Shown: positions 1 to 8,045 of the stretch, in pieces
How positions within the stretch are numbered: position 1 is the stretch's first letter
Layout: each line of letters starts with the position of its first letter
Assembly: GCF_002221505.1 (NCBI RefSeq)
Contig: NZ_CP011036.1
Coordinates: 1,860,001 to 1,924,000, forward strand
DNA: 64,000 nucleotides
Direction of reading: 5' to 3'
Origin: Pseudoalteromonas nigrifaciens
GTDB taxonomy: Bacteria > Pseudomonadota > Gammaproteobacteria > Enterobacterales > Alteromonadaceae
Position numbers and translations under genes: made by a program
The notes under the pieces: generated by a model
Seen by the model: only the letters and a program-made list of their open reading frames with translations
Told to the model about the DNA's origin: nothing
The model's database searches: none

Positions 1-104
1 GCGTAGACGAAGTACGTAATGTAATAAGCGACATGCAAACAAAATTAGATCGCGCTAAAACGCTGATCGAAAAAGCCGAAAAAACACGTAAGGATGTATT
101 TTAA
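1..104 (+). CDS. 3' end of an unidentified protein (partial)
   Basis: An open frame enters from the left edge (first full codon at base 3) and ends at a TAA at 102-104, giving 33 residues. They are highly charged and lack Pro and Gly (core KLDRAKTLIEKAEKTRK), as expected of an amphipathic helix or coiled coil. The next gene starts at the very next base, so the two are probably cotranscribed. The fragment is too short to name a family. Confidence 0.6.
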   Translation, partial: VDEVRNVISDMQTKLDRAKTLIEKAEKTRKDVF

Positions 105-1145
105 GTGAAGCGTAGGACCTTTATACAAGGCCTAGTTGCGCTTGGGGCTGTGGGTGCATTACCACTGCCTCTTGCTCGCGCACTAGCGGCCAATATAGCA
201 AACCCTGTGTCTGTAGATAGCTTACCTAAACTAGAGGGTGAGCTTACGCTTTATTTAGGGCGTGGTGAAGGTGGCTTATACGAAAACGTATTACAAGCTA
301 TCGAGAAGAAAAATCCAAACCTTAAACTCGGTATACGCCGAGGCCCAACTGCTGCATTAGCAAATACCATAGTAGCTGAAGCAAAAGCAGGCGTTCGCCG
401 TGCTGACTTATTTTGGGCGGTTGACTCAGGCGCAATTGGTTTAGTTACCGATGCTGGCCTTGCACAGCCAATACCAAGTGATTTATCGGCTCAGTTACAA
501 CCGCAATTTAGATATAAAGAATGGACGCCGGTAACCGGCCGTATTCGTACCTTGCCATACAACACGTCGCGTTTAACTAAAGAGCAAATTCCCACCAGCA
601 TTATGGAAATTGCCGACAGCGATTTAAGTATTGGTTGGGCCCCTGCTTATGCATCGTTCCAGTCGTTTGTAACTGCAATGCGAATTTTAGAAGGTGATGA
701 CAAAACCGCTAAGTGGCTTAAAAAAATTAAAAAGCGCTCTAAAACCTATGCCGGTGAATTAGGTGTAGTTATGGGCGTTGAGCGCGGTGAAGTTGATATT
801 GGTTTTGCCAATCACTATTACACACTTAGGTTAAAGTCGGGTAAGCCCGATGCTAAGTTAGATTTAGCTTTTACCCAAAACGATGCGGGCTGTTTGGTCA
901 ATGCCTCAGGGGTGTTAGCTTTAAGTGACGATCCGTTAGCAACTAATTTTATGCGTTATTTACTAAGCACCGAAGTGCAAAGCTATTTAGCCAGTGAAGC
1001 TTACGAAATCCCACTTGTTAATGGCATTAGTGTGCCACAGGGCATACCGTCTTTATCGAGTATTTCGCCGCCTAAAATTGATTTAACTCAGCTCGCCGAT
1101 TTACGCCCCACTATCGATTTAATGCGCAGTAGCGGCGTACTGTAA
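105..1145 (+). CDS. Ferric-iron ABC transporter, periplasmic substrate-binding protein (FbpA/FutA type) with Tat signal
   Basis: Type 2 periplasmic binding protein of 346 aa that should capture Fe3+ for the membrane permease encoded next. It starts at GTG directly after the preceding stop, with AAGG about 10 bases upstream. The N-terminus has a twin-arginine signal (KRRTFIQG followed by a hydrophobic Ala/Leu stretch to about residue 28), so export is probably through Tat. Residues 236-239 read NHYY; tandem tyrosines at this place bind ferric iron in the FbpA family. The stop overlaps the permease start by one base (TAATG). Iron is inferred from the family and the tyrosine pair; another metal or an anion substrate is possible. 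Confidence 0.8.
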   Translation: MKRRTFIQGLVALGAVGALPLPLARALAANIANPVSVDSLPKLEGELTLYLGRGEGGLYENVLQAIEKKNPNLKLGIRRGPTAALANTIVAEAKAGVRRADLFWAVDSGAIGLVTDAGLAQPIPSDLSAQLQPQFRYKEWTPVTGRIRTLPYNTSRLTKEQIPTSIMEIADSDLSIGWAPAYASFQSFVTAMRILEGDDKTAKWLKKIKKRSKTYAGELGVVMGVERGEVDIGFANHYYTLRLKSGKPDAKLDLAFTQNDAGCLVNASGVLALSDDPLATNFMRYLLSTEVQSYLASEAYEIPLVNGISVPQGIPSLSSISPPKIDLTQLADLRPTIDLMRSSGVL

Positions 1146-2644
1146 TGCGACTACCAGCATCCTACCCAATGGCGCTGCTTGCAGCGCTCATTACGCTTAC
1201 CCCTATTTATGTGTTAATTACCCTTGCCAGCGACACAAGCTCAGTATTTGACAGCCATAACCTCGACATTTTAGCTAATACCTTATCGTTAATGGCGTTA
1301 ACTGTATTGGGTTCTATTTTAATTGGCGTGCCACTGGCGTTTATTAGCGCTTATGTACATTTGCCATTTAAAAAATTATGGCTGGTTATATTTGCAGCTC
1401 CCTTAGCTATACCTAGTTATATAGGGGCGTTTACACTTTATGCAGCTTTTGGCCCTGGGGGGGAAATAAATAACCTGCTTGGCATTCCAACGCCCTCAAT
1501 GGACGGCCTTAGCGGCGCAGCCATAGTAATGACCTTATACACATTTCCGTTTGTAATGATGACCACCCGCTCGTCCTTACTCAGCCTTGATGCCAGTATG
1601 GTAAACGCTGCACGTACACTGGGTATGTCGATGACACAAAGTGTATTTAAAGTAATATTACCTCGCGTAGTTAATGGTATTGCCGCGGGCTCTTTGCTTG
1701 TTGCACTTTATACTTTATCTGACTTTGGTACACCGGCAATGATGCGCTTAGATACCTTTACCCGAGTTATTTATGTGGAATACAACGCCTTTGCTTTAGG
1801 CCGTGCGGCTATGCTCTCGTTGCAATTAATGGTTATTGTTGGCTTTTTATTAATGATTGAATCACAAATAAAAACCGCCACTGAACGCCAAGGCAGACCA
1901 CTTATTTTATTCCCTAAAAAGTGGCAGTTAAGCGCTATGTTTATAACTTTTGCGCCTATTTTGCTATTAGCCATTGGCTTACCTTTAGCTATATTTTCGT
2001 TGTGGCTGGCACGGGATGGTTTTAGCGGCTTTGATTTTAGTATTGCTTGGAACTCAACATATGCCTCAGCAATTGCTGCTGTAGTAGCTGTAATTGTGGC
2101 CATTCCGGTTGCTCATGCCGCTCTTAGCGGTAAAGCAGGTAAAGTAATGGAGCGCGTAACTTACTTTGGCTTTGGTATTCCGGGCATAGTAATGGGCACA
2201 GCGCTTGTTTATGGCGGCTTGCAACTGCCCTTTTTGTATCAAACATTAGGGTTGCTTATTATCGCTTATACGCTGCGCTTTTTACCCCTTGCTGTAGGCT
2301 CAGTACGTACCAGCACCGAGCACTTAGATCCAAGCTTGGTAAAATCGGCCCGGGTACTTGGTGCCAGCCCACGCGAAGCATTTATGCGTATAACACTGCC
2401 CTTAACTATGCGCGGTATTATTGCCGGTGCAGCATTAGTGTTTTTAGAGTCGATGCGTGAACTAGAGGCCACCTTATTACTTGGCCCTACGGGGTTTGAA
2501 ACCCTCTCTACTTATTTGTGGCGTGTATACGAAGCCGGCTATTTTGGCCGCGCTGCTATTCCGGGGTTATTATTAGTGGTGATTTCTGCGTGCGCGTTAG
2601 CTATTATGCTCACTGGCGAAAAACGCAACCAGCTCGAACATTAA
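1145..2644 (+). CDS. Ferric-iron ABC transporter permease, fused two-domain (FbpB type)
   Basis: Inner-membrane permease of 499 aa with about 12 hydrophobic segments. Two homologous halves are fused, as is usual for FbpB-type permeases. Each half carries the cytoplasmic EAA-type loop that docks on the ATPase (around NAARTLGMS in the first half and KSARVLGAS in the second, each followed by a conserved LP). The start overlaps the stop of the binding-protein gene, implying translational coupling, and the ATPase gene follows after 14 bases. No disruption is visible. Confidence 0.85.
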   Translation: MRLPASYPMALLAALITLTPIYVLITLASDTSSVFDSHNLDILANTLSLMALTVLGSILIGVPLAFISAYVHLPFKKLWLVIFAAPLAIPSYIGAFTLYAAFGPGGEINNLLGIPTPSMDGLSGAAIVMTLYTFPFVMMTTRSSLLSLDASMVNAARTLGMSMTQSVFKVILPRVVNGIAAGSLLVALYTLSDFGTPAMMRLDTFTRVIYVEYNAFALGRAAMLSLQLMVIVGFLLMIESQIKTATERQGRPLILFPKKWQLSAMFITFAPILLLAIGLPLAIFSLWLARDGFSGFDFSIAWNSTYASAIAAVVAVIVAIPVAHAALSGKAGKVMERVTYFGFGIPGIVMGTALVYGGLQLPFLYQTLGLLIIAYTLRFLPLAVGSVRTSTEHLDPSLVKSARVLGASPREAFMRITLPLTMRGIIAGAALVFLESMRELEATLLLGPTGFETLSTYLWRVYEAGYFGRAAIPGLLLVVISACALAIMLTGEKRNQLEH

Positions 2645-2658
2645 GGATTTAATAACAA

Positions 2659-3678
2659 ATGCTATCTGTAAGTCAGTTGTCTATAGATTATGGCAGTAAC
2701 CGTGTAGTAAGCGATTTAAACCTATCATTAGGTAATAACGAAATTCTTATGCTTGTAGGCCCTACTGGCTGCGGTAAAAGTACTATTTTGCAGGCATTAG
2801 CCGGCCTTATACCTATAAGCGAAGGCGAAATAAACAGTGGTAAATGGCGGGCAACGCCTAAAATTACTGTGCCTGCGGAAAAACGCAGTGTAGGTATGGT
2901 GTTTCAAGATTTTGCTTTATTTCCGCATTTAACCGTGCAGCAAAATATTTTTTTTAGGTTAAAAGACACCAGCCCAGGCGAGCATTGGATAAAGTTACTT
3001 GGCCTTGATGAGTTTAGAAATAAAAAACCAGCAACGCTTTCAGGCGGGCAAAAACAACGCGTAGCACTTGCGCGCACCCTTGCCCACCAGCCCGACTTTG
3101 TATTATTAGATGAGCCGCTTTCTAACTTAGACGCCGCACTTAAAGACATGCTGCGCTGGGATATTCGCAACGCGCTTAAAGCGGCGGGCGTACCTGCAAT
3201 TTGGGTAACGCACGACCAAGAAGAAGCATTGTCGGTAGGCGATCGTGTGGGTGTACTGCAAGGCGGTAAAATTCAGCAAATAGATACACCAGAGCGCTGT
3301 TTTAGTATGCCTAACAATCGATTTGTGGCACGCTTTTTAGGGGAAGCCAGCTTTATAAGCGGCCAGTTTAGCCAAGGCCAAGCAACCACAAGTATTGGTA
3401 ATGCCCCTGCCCACGGTGTTGATTGCGATAGTGGCGATGTAGATGTGCTGCTGCGCCCCGATGATGTATTACTAGTGCAAAGTAGTGTGGGTAATAATGG
3501 CGAAGTTATTTGGGTGCGCTTTGAAGGTGGCAGCCGCTTATGTGCTATAAAGCTTGCCTGCGGAACTGTAGTAACCAGCCGCGTTAGCCATGAAATAGTG
3601 GTAAACCCCGGCGATGCTGTACATGTATCTTTAAGTACCTCACACCCGCTAGCAGTTTATAAACAACTCGCGCAATAA
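2659..3678 (+). CDS. Ferric-iron ABC transporter ATP-binding protein (FbpC type)
   Basis: ATPase of 339 aa that powers the preceding permease. Walker A is GPTGCGKST at residues 34-42, the signature is LSGGQKQR, Walker B is VLLDEP, and the switch histidine lies in WVTHDQEEA. A C-terminal region of about 110 aa matches the regulatory TOBE-like extension of FbpC/PotA-type ATPases. It is the last gene of the operon and is followed by a strong hairpin terminator. The iron assignment rests on the neighbouring binding protein. Confidence 0.85.
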   Translation: MLSVSQLSIDYGSNRVVSDLNLSLGNNEILMLVGPTGCGKSTILQALAGLIPISEGEINSGKWRATPKITVPAEKRSVGMVFQDFALFPHLTVQQNIFFRLKDTSPGEHWIKLLGLDEFRNKKPATLSGGQKQRVALARTLAHQPDFVLLDEPLSNLDAALKDMLRWDIRNALKAAGVPAIWVTHDQEEALSVGDRVGVLQGGKIQQIDTPERCFSMPNNRFVARFLGEASFISGQFSQGQATTSIGNAPAHGVDCDSGDVDVLLRPDDVLLVQSSVGNNGEVIWVRFEGGSRLCAIKLACGTVVTSRVSHEIVVNPGDAVHVSLSTSHPLAVYKQLAQ

Positions 3679-3695
3679 TAAAAGTATGCAACACT

Positions 3696-3722
3696 AAAAA
3701 GCCCATTAACATGGGCTTTTTT
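3696..3722. terminator. Bidirectional intrinsic terminator between fbpC-like gene and the P-loop kinase
   Basis: The arms AAAAAGCCCAT and ATGGGCTTTTT flank a four-base TAAC loop. A-run and T-run on either side let it work on both strands, ending the iron-transport operon and the convergent kinase gene. Confidence 0.9.
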
Positions 3723-3734
3723 AATCTGTATAAA

Positions 3735-4178
3735 TTACCATTCAAACATATAGGCCATTTTACTAATAGTTTTAAGTGGAATGTTATGGCTGTTACGCTT
3801 GGCATATAAATGCTGCATAGATTTGTCTTTTACTTCGCCCACAATCACTTCTTTTACTTGATAACCCAAAGCAACTGCCGCTTGCGCATAGGCAATAAAT
3901 TCCCATTTTTTAATATTGGTGTTATCTACAATCACCAACGGGATATTTTGTGCTAAAGCGTTAATAAAGCGCGCTAAATTTAAATTATGGTATTGCGGCA
4001 ATTTAAACTTATCAAATTGGTATTCACCTTGATCATTAATAAAATAATCATCGGTTGAGCAAATAACATATTGGCTTTCGTCTGCACCGGCGAGTTCATC
4101 GGCAAGATTTTGCGCATAATAAGACTTACCGCTTCCTGGTAGTCCTCGTAAAATAAAAACTTGTTTCATAGCATCCAT
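3735..4178 (-). CDS. Small AAA/P-loop kinase-like protein (N4BP2L/PNK-like)
   Basis: A 147-aa P-loop protein. Walker A is GLPGSGKS near the N-terminus, followed by a CSTDDYF segment and then VIVDNTN, which resembles the Walker B/DxTN region of the polynucleotide-kinase-like and N4BP2L-like ATP-binding families. These families phosphorylate small molecules or nucleic-acid ends, but nothing here fixes the substrate. Translation may start at the first ATG or at the fourth codon (ATG at 4169); neither has a good Shine-Dalgarno. It stands alone, converging on the iron-transport operon. Function unknown beyond ATP binding. Confidence 0.7.
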   Translation of the reverse strand: MDAMKQVFILRGLPGSGKSYYAQNLADELAGADESQYVICSTDDYFINDQGEYQFDKFKLPQYHNLNLARFINALAQNIPLVIVDNTNIKKWEFIAYAQAAVALGYQVKEVIVGEVKDKSMQHLYAKRNSHNIPLKTISKMAYMFEW

Positions 4179-4354
4179 TTTTTAGTATGTAATGGTAAAA
4201 CGATTAATATAAAAATATCTGAATGTTCATAATGCCACAAAATGGGTAAACATAAGAGCAACAAATAACAATACTCACATTTAGGCCTTAAAACTGTATA
4301 AAAATAAAGCGCATTTATAAAATTTTTTAAAGAGTTGCCCACAATAGTTTTTTT

Positions 4355-4376
4355 ATCTTACTTTACTAGGTAAGAT
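4355..4376. promoter_or_regulatory. Dyad upstream of asnS, possible operator or promoter element
   Basis: Perfect 7-bp arms, ATCTTAC and GTAAGAT, flank an 8-base spacer. The right arm includes TAAGAT, which could serve as a -10. The dyad lies about 100 bases before the asnS start. No known regulator consensus is matched with confidence. The rest of the 4179-4473 gap is A/T-rich with no gene seen. Confidence 0.35.
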
Positions 4377-4473
4377 ACAGGGTTCAAGTGCAGCGCCGTT
4401 TAAGAGCAATTTTGCCAGCGTGTGGTGCGTAGTTAAATTATATAGTTAGGCAACTTATATCATTGGAGTGAAG

Positions 4474-5871
4474 ATGAGCCATTTAGCGATTTCAGAGCTA
4501 TTAAAAGGCAAGGTATCGGTAGACAGCCAAGTTACAGTAAAAGGCTGGATCCGTACTCGCCGCGATTCAAAAGCAGGAATTTCATTTTTAGCCGTTCATG
4601 ACGGTTCGTGTTTTGATCCTATTCAAGCGGTAGTTCCTAATTCACTTAATAATTATGATGAAGTCACTAGCCTAACAGCCGGTTGTTCTGTGTCGGTTAC
4701 CGGTGTTTTAGTGCAATCTGCTGGCCAAGGTCAGTCTTATGAGATTCAAGCTAACTCGGTTACTGTATTAGGTTGGGTAGAAAACCCAGATTCGTACCCT
4801 ATGGCTGCAAAGCGTCATAGTATTGAGTACTTACGTGAGCACGCTCACCTTCGCCCTCGTACTAACATGATTGGTGCCGTAACCCGTGTACGTAACTGTT
4901 TAGCTCAAGCTATTCATCGCTTTTACCATGAGCAAGGTTTTTTATGGATAAGCACCCCTATTATCACAGCAAGTGACTGTGAAGGCGCAGGTGAAATGTT
5001 CCGCGTATCAACGCTTGATATGCAAAACTTACCGCTTACCGATAAAGGCGAAGTAGATTACAGCGAAGATTTTTTTGGTAAAGAAGCATTTCTTACTGTA
5101 TCTGGCCAGTTAAATGGTGAAACTTACGCGTCGGCAATGTCAAAAATTTATACGTTTGGCCCAACCTTCCGCGCAGAAAACTCAAATACTTCGCGCCACC
5201 TTGCCGAGTTTTGGATGGTAGAACCTGAATTAGCATTTGCTGATTTAGAAGATATTGCAAAACTAGCAGAGCAGATGTTGAAGTATGTGTTTAAAGCCGT
5301 ACTAGAAGAGCGCCGCGATGACATGGAATTTTTTGCACAACGTGTAGAAAAAACAGCCATTACTCGCCTTGAAGAATTTGTAGAAAAAGACTTTGCACAA
5401 GTTGATTACACCGAAGCGGTAGAAATATTAAAAGCCTGTGGTAAAAAGTTTGAGTACGCTGTTGAATGGGGCGTAGATTTACAGTCTGAACACGAGCGTT
5501 ACTTAGCAGAAGAACACTTTAAAGCACCGGTTGTTATTAAAAACTACCCACGCGATATTAAAGCGTTTTACATGCGCCAAAACGAAGACGGTAAAACCGT
5601 TGCCGCAATGGACATAGTAGCGCCAGGTATTGGTGAGATCATTGGTGGCTCACAACGTGAAGAGCGCCTAGATATTCTCGATGCTCGTTTAGACGAAATG
5701 GGCTTAAACAAAGACGACTACAGCTGGTACCGCGATTTACGTAAATACGGTACTGTGCCGCACTCAGGCTTTGGCTTAGGTTTTGAGCGTTTAGTTGCTT
5801 ATGTTACTGGTATGGGCAACGTACGTGACGTTATCGCCTTCCCTCGTACTAAAGGCAGCGCAACGTACTAA
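4474..5871 (+). CDS. asnS: Asparaginyl-tRNA synthetase
   Basis: Class IIb aminoacyl-tRNA synthetase that charges tRNA-Asn in the cytoplasm. An N-terminal OB-fold anticodon domain (about residues 15-100, with [12 protein letters not shown]) precedes the catalytic core, which holds motif 2 ([17 protein letters not shown]) and motif 3 (GFGLGFERL). At 465 aa it matches E. coli AsnRS almost end to end. I chose ATG 4474 because GGAG at 4465-4468 is correctly spaced for it; an in-frame GTG six bases earlier overlaps that site. A monocistronic unit closed by a terminator. Confidence 0.97.
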   Translation: MSHLAISELLKGKVSVDSQVTVKGWIRTRRDSKAGISFLAVHDGSCFDPIQAVVPNSLNNYDEVTSLTAGCSVSVTGVLVQSAGQGQSYEIQANSVTVLGWVENPDSYPMAAKRHSIEYLREHAHLRPRTNMIGAVTRVRNCLAQAIHRFYHEQGFLWISTPIITASDCEGAGEMFRVSTLDMQNLPLTDKGEVDYSEDFFGKEAFLTVSGQLNGETYASAMSKIYTFGPTFRAENSNTSRHLAEFWMVEPELAFADLEDIAKLAEQMLKYVFKAVLEERRDDMEFFAQRVEKTAITRLEEFVEKDFAQVDYTEAVEILKACGKKFEYAVEWGVDLQSEHERYLAEEHFKAPVVIKNYPRDIKAFYMRQNEDGKTVAAMDIVAPGIGEIIGGSQREERLDILDARLDEMGLNKDDYSWYRDLRKYGTVPHSGFGLGFERLVAYVTGMGNVRDVIAFPRTKGSATY

Positions 5872-5900
5872 TACGTTAACGCTTACTGTGTACCATAGTA

Positions 5901-5927
5901 AAAACCAGCCGATGGCTGGTTTTTTTA
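5901..5927 (+). terminator. Intrinsic terminator of asnS
   Basis: AAAACCAGCC, a GAT loop, GGCTGGTTTT and a run of T residues, 30 bases after the asnS stop. Confidence 0.9.
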
Positions 5928-5935
5928 TGCCTAAG

Positions 5936-6026
5936 TAACCTGAGATCCGGATAATAAACTTATCTCAAGCAGCTATTTTTCAGCGCTAACTGCGTTGAAT
6001 TTTCTTGCAATAGGCCAGTCAGGTTA
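5936..6026. repeat. MITE-like interspersed repeat, short copy A
   Basis: A 91-bp element bounded by the perfect 8-bp inverted ends TAACCTGA and TCAGGTTA. Its first ~85 bases match, on the opposite strand, the right part of the longer element at 11234-11430 with only scattered differences (shared blocks include CAGCGCTAACTGCGTTGAAT and TTGCAATAGGCCAG). After the shared GGCCAG the copy jumps directly to its second end, as if internally deleted relative to the long copy. It lies in the gap between the asnS and etfA terminators and has no coding capacity. Confidence 0.75.
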
Positions 6027-6040
6027 AGTGAATAAGTATC

Positions 6041-6063
6041 TTAGGTTTATTAGGTTTATTAGG
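6041..6063 (+). repeat. Short tandem repeat, 9-bp unit
   Basis: The unit TTAGGTTTA is present twice and followed by a partial TTAGG, right after the repeat element. Probably replication slippage; no function evident. Confidence 0.6.
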
Positions 6064-6070
6064 CACAATC

Positions 6071-6108
6071 AAAAGCCGCAGCATCATAAAATGATACTGC
6101 GGCTTTTA
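6071..6108 (-). terminator. Intrinsic terminator of etfBA
   Basis: The arms AAAAGCCGCAG and CTGCGGCTTTT enclose an inner ATCAT/ATGAT stem. It lies about 40 bases beyond the etfA stop and ends in T residues when read on the minus strand. Confidence 0.85.
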
Positions 6109-6149
6109 ATTTATCACTATAACTATAAATATAATTTTTAGTTATTAAC

Positions 6150-7076
6150 TTATAGAGCTTGCTCTAGCTGTGGTAAAACATCAAACAGATCGGCAACTAA
6201 ACCGTAGTCTGCAACCTGAAAAATAGGTGCGTCTGGGTCTTTATTAATTGCGACAATTACTTTTGAGTCTTTCATACCGGCTAGATGCTGAATTGCACCA
6301 CTAATACCCACTGCAATGTACAAGTTTGGCGCTACAATTTTACCTGTTTGCCCTACTTGCATGTCATTTGGTACAAAGCCTGCATCAACTGCTGCGCGCG
6401 AAGCACCAATAGCAGCGCCTAACTTGTCGGCTATTCCGTGTAATAAACTAAAGTTTTCGCCATTTTGCATACCACGACCACCTGAGATAACCACAGTAGC
6501 TGCGGTTAATTCTGGGCGCTCTGATTTAGTTTGCTCATCGCTTACAAAGCTGCTTAGCGCAGAATCGGATACCGTATTAACTGCCGTTATTGGCGCGCTT
6601 GCTTGCTCTGTTTGTAAGTCGAAGCTACTAGCACGTACAGTGATAACTTTTTTGCTATCGAGTGACTTAACCGTGGCAATTGCGTTGCCCGCATAAATAG
6701 GACGCTTAAATGTTTCTGCGTCAACAACGTCAATAATTTCTGAAATTTGTGCAACATCAAGCAAGGCTGCAACGCGCGGCATAAAGTTTTTACCTGTAGT
6801 GGTAGCACTTACCACTATGTGGCTATAAGAATCAGCAAGCGATAGCACTAAATCTGCCATACTTTCAGCTAATTGATGTGCATATACTGCGTTATCTGCT
6901 ACCAGTACACTGGCTACGCCATTAATAAGCGCAACTTCTTCGCTTAATACACCTAGGTTTTCGCCCGCAATAAGCACATCAATAGGAAAACCAAGTTTTG
7001 CTGCTGCGTTAATTGTTTTTGAGGTTTCTGGTTTTAATACACCGTTATCGTGCTCTGCTATTACAAGTGTTTTCAT
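6150..7076 (-). CDS. etfA: Electron transfer flavoprotein alpha subunit
   Basis: FAD-binding subunit (308 aa, usual length) of the heterodimeric flavoprotein that accepts electrons from acyl-CoA dehydrogenases and passes them to ETF:ubiquinone oxidoreductase. The C-terminal FAD domain carries the family signature around [15 protein letters not shown] and the later [10 protein letters not shown] and [16 protein letters not shown] segments. Its ATG directly abuts the etfB stop, so the pair is translationally coupled. The divergent ETF-QO gene supports the role. The minus-strand unit ends at the hairpin at 6071-6108. Confidence 0.96.
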   Translation of the reverse strand: MKTLVIAEHDNGVLKPETSKTINAAAKLGFPIDVLIAGENLGVLSEEVALINGVASVLVADNAVYAHQLAESMADLVLSLADSYSHIVVSATTTGKNFMPRVAALLDVAQISEIIDVVDAETFKRPIYAGNAIATVKSLDSKKVITVRASSFDLQTEQASAPITAVNTVSDSALSSFVSDEQTKSERPELTAATVVISGGRGMQNGENFSLLHGIADKLGAAIGASRAAVDAGFVPNDMQVGQTGKIVAPNLYIAVGISGAIQHLAGMKDSKVIVAINKDPDAPIFQVADYGLVADLFDVLPQLEQAL

Positions 7077-7826
7077 TTAGATTACCTTCGCCTCTGTTTT
7101 TAATTTTTCTACAAGTTGCGCCACGTCCTCAACTATAATACCGGCAGTACGTTTAGCTGGCTCTTCAACGCTAATTAATTGCACACGGGCCGTTAAATCA
7201 ACACCCAAAGTATCGGCTGCAATAACCTCAAGCGGTTTACGTTTTGCTTTCATTATATTTGGCAGCGACGCATAACGTGGCTCGTTTAAACGTAAATCGG
7301 TAGTTACAATAGCCGGTAAATTAAGCGCTACTGTTTGTAAGCCGCCATCAACTTCACGGGTAACATTAACTTTTCCATCAACCACTTCAACTTTTGAAGC
7401 AAACGTACCTTGGCCACGTTTGGTCAATGCAGCTAGCATTTGGCCGGTTTGGTTATTGTCTGAATCAATTGATTGCTTACCTAAAATAACTAATTCTGGT
7501 GCTTCTTGTTCTACAATTTTTGCAAGTAATTTAGCAATGTGCAGCGACTCTAACTTTTCATCGGTTTCGATGTGAATGGCTTTGTCGGCGCCTAGGGCTA
7601 ATGCCGTACGTAACTGTTCTTGCGAGGCTTTTGGGCCAATTGTTACGGCAATAACTTCGCTTGCTGTACCCGCTTCTTTTAAGCGAATCGCTTCTTCAAT
7701 TGCAATTTCGCAAAATGGGTTCATCGCCATTTTTACGTTGGTTAAATCAACGTCTGTTTTGTCTGACTTAACTCGCGCTTTTACGTTGTAATCTATAACT
7801 CTTTTTATTGGTACGAGAACTTTCAT
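7077..7826 (-). CDS. etfB: Electron transfer flavoprotein beta subunit
   Basis: AMP-binding subunit of ETF, 249 aa. It begins [16 protein letters not shown] and contains the conserved [16 protein letters not shown] block and the [15 protein letters not shown] nucleotide-binding region, with the [19 protein letters not shown] recognition-loop signature at about residues 180-195. GGAG precedes its ATG. First gene of etfBA. Two palindromes in the upstream gap suggest control by the regulator of branched-chain amino acid or fatty acid degradation. Confidence 0.96.
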   Translation of the reverse strand: MKVLVPIKRVIDYNVKARVKSDKTDVDLTNVKMAMNPFCEIAIEEAIRLKEAGTASEVIAVTIGPKASQEQLRTALALGADKAIHIETDEKLESLHIAKLLAKIVEQEAPELVILGKQSIDSDNNQTGQMLAALTKRGQGTFASKVEVVDGKVNVTREVDGGLQTVALNLPAIVTTDLRLNEPRYASLPNIMKAKRKPLEVIAADTLGVDLTARVQLISVEEPAKRTAGIIVEDVAQLVEKLKTEAKVI

Positions 7827-7857
7827 ATGGACTCCATCGTTATTTAAACCTACAAGC

Positions 7858-7871
7858 TGACGTGCACGTCA
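7858..7871. promoter_or_regulatory. Palindrome upstream of etfB, possible LiuR-type site 1
   Basis: Perfect 14-bp palindrome TGACGTGCACGTCA, 32 bases before the etfB start. It shares the inverted ACGT core arrangement with the bkd palindrome at 27245-27268. A LiuR-like operator is an inference. Confidence 0.45.
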
Positions 7872-7915
7872 ACCTATTTATTTTATGAAATCAGACTACT
7901 GTCTATTGACGTAAA

Positions 7916-7931
7916 CATCAACCTAAAATAA
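7916..7931. promoter_or_regulatory. Palindrome upstream of etfB, possible LiuR-type site 2
   Basis: TTGACGTAAACATCAA is an imperfect 16-bp palindrome (6 of 8 pairs match) about 90 bases before etfB and 115 bases before the divergent ETF-QO gene. It is related in sequence to site 1. Sharing between the two divergent units is inferred. Confidence 0.4.
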
Positions 7932-8045
7932 CCTTTAAACATTCACAACCCATAACTTTTTATTAGCATCTATCAAATGGGTTATGTATTTCATTAACGT
8001 GTAGTTAAATATAGGGTACGTTAACCATTCGAATAAGAGGTATTT

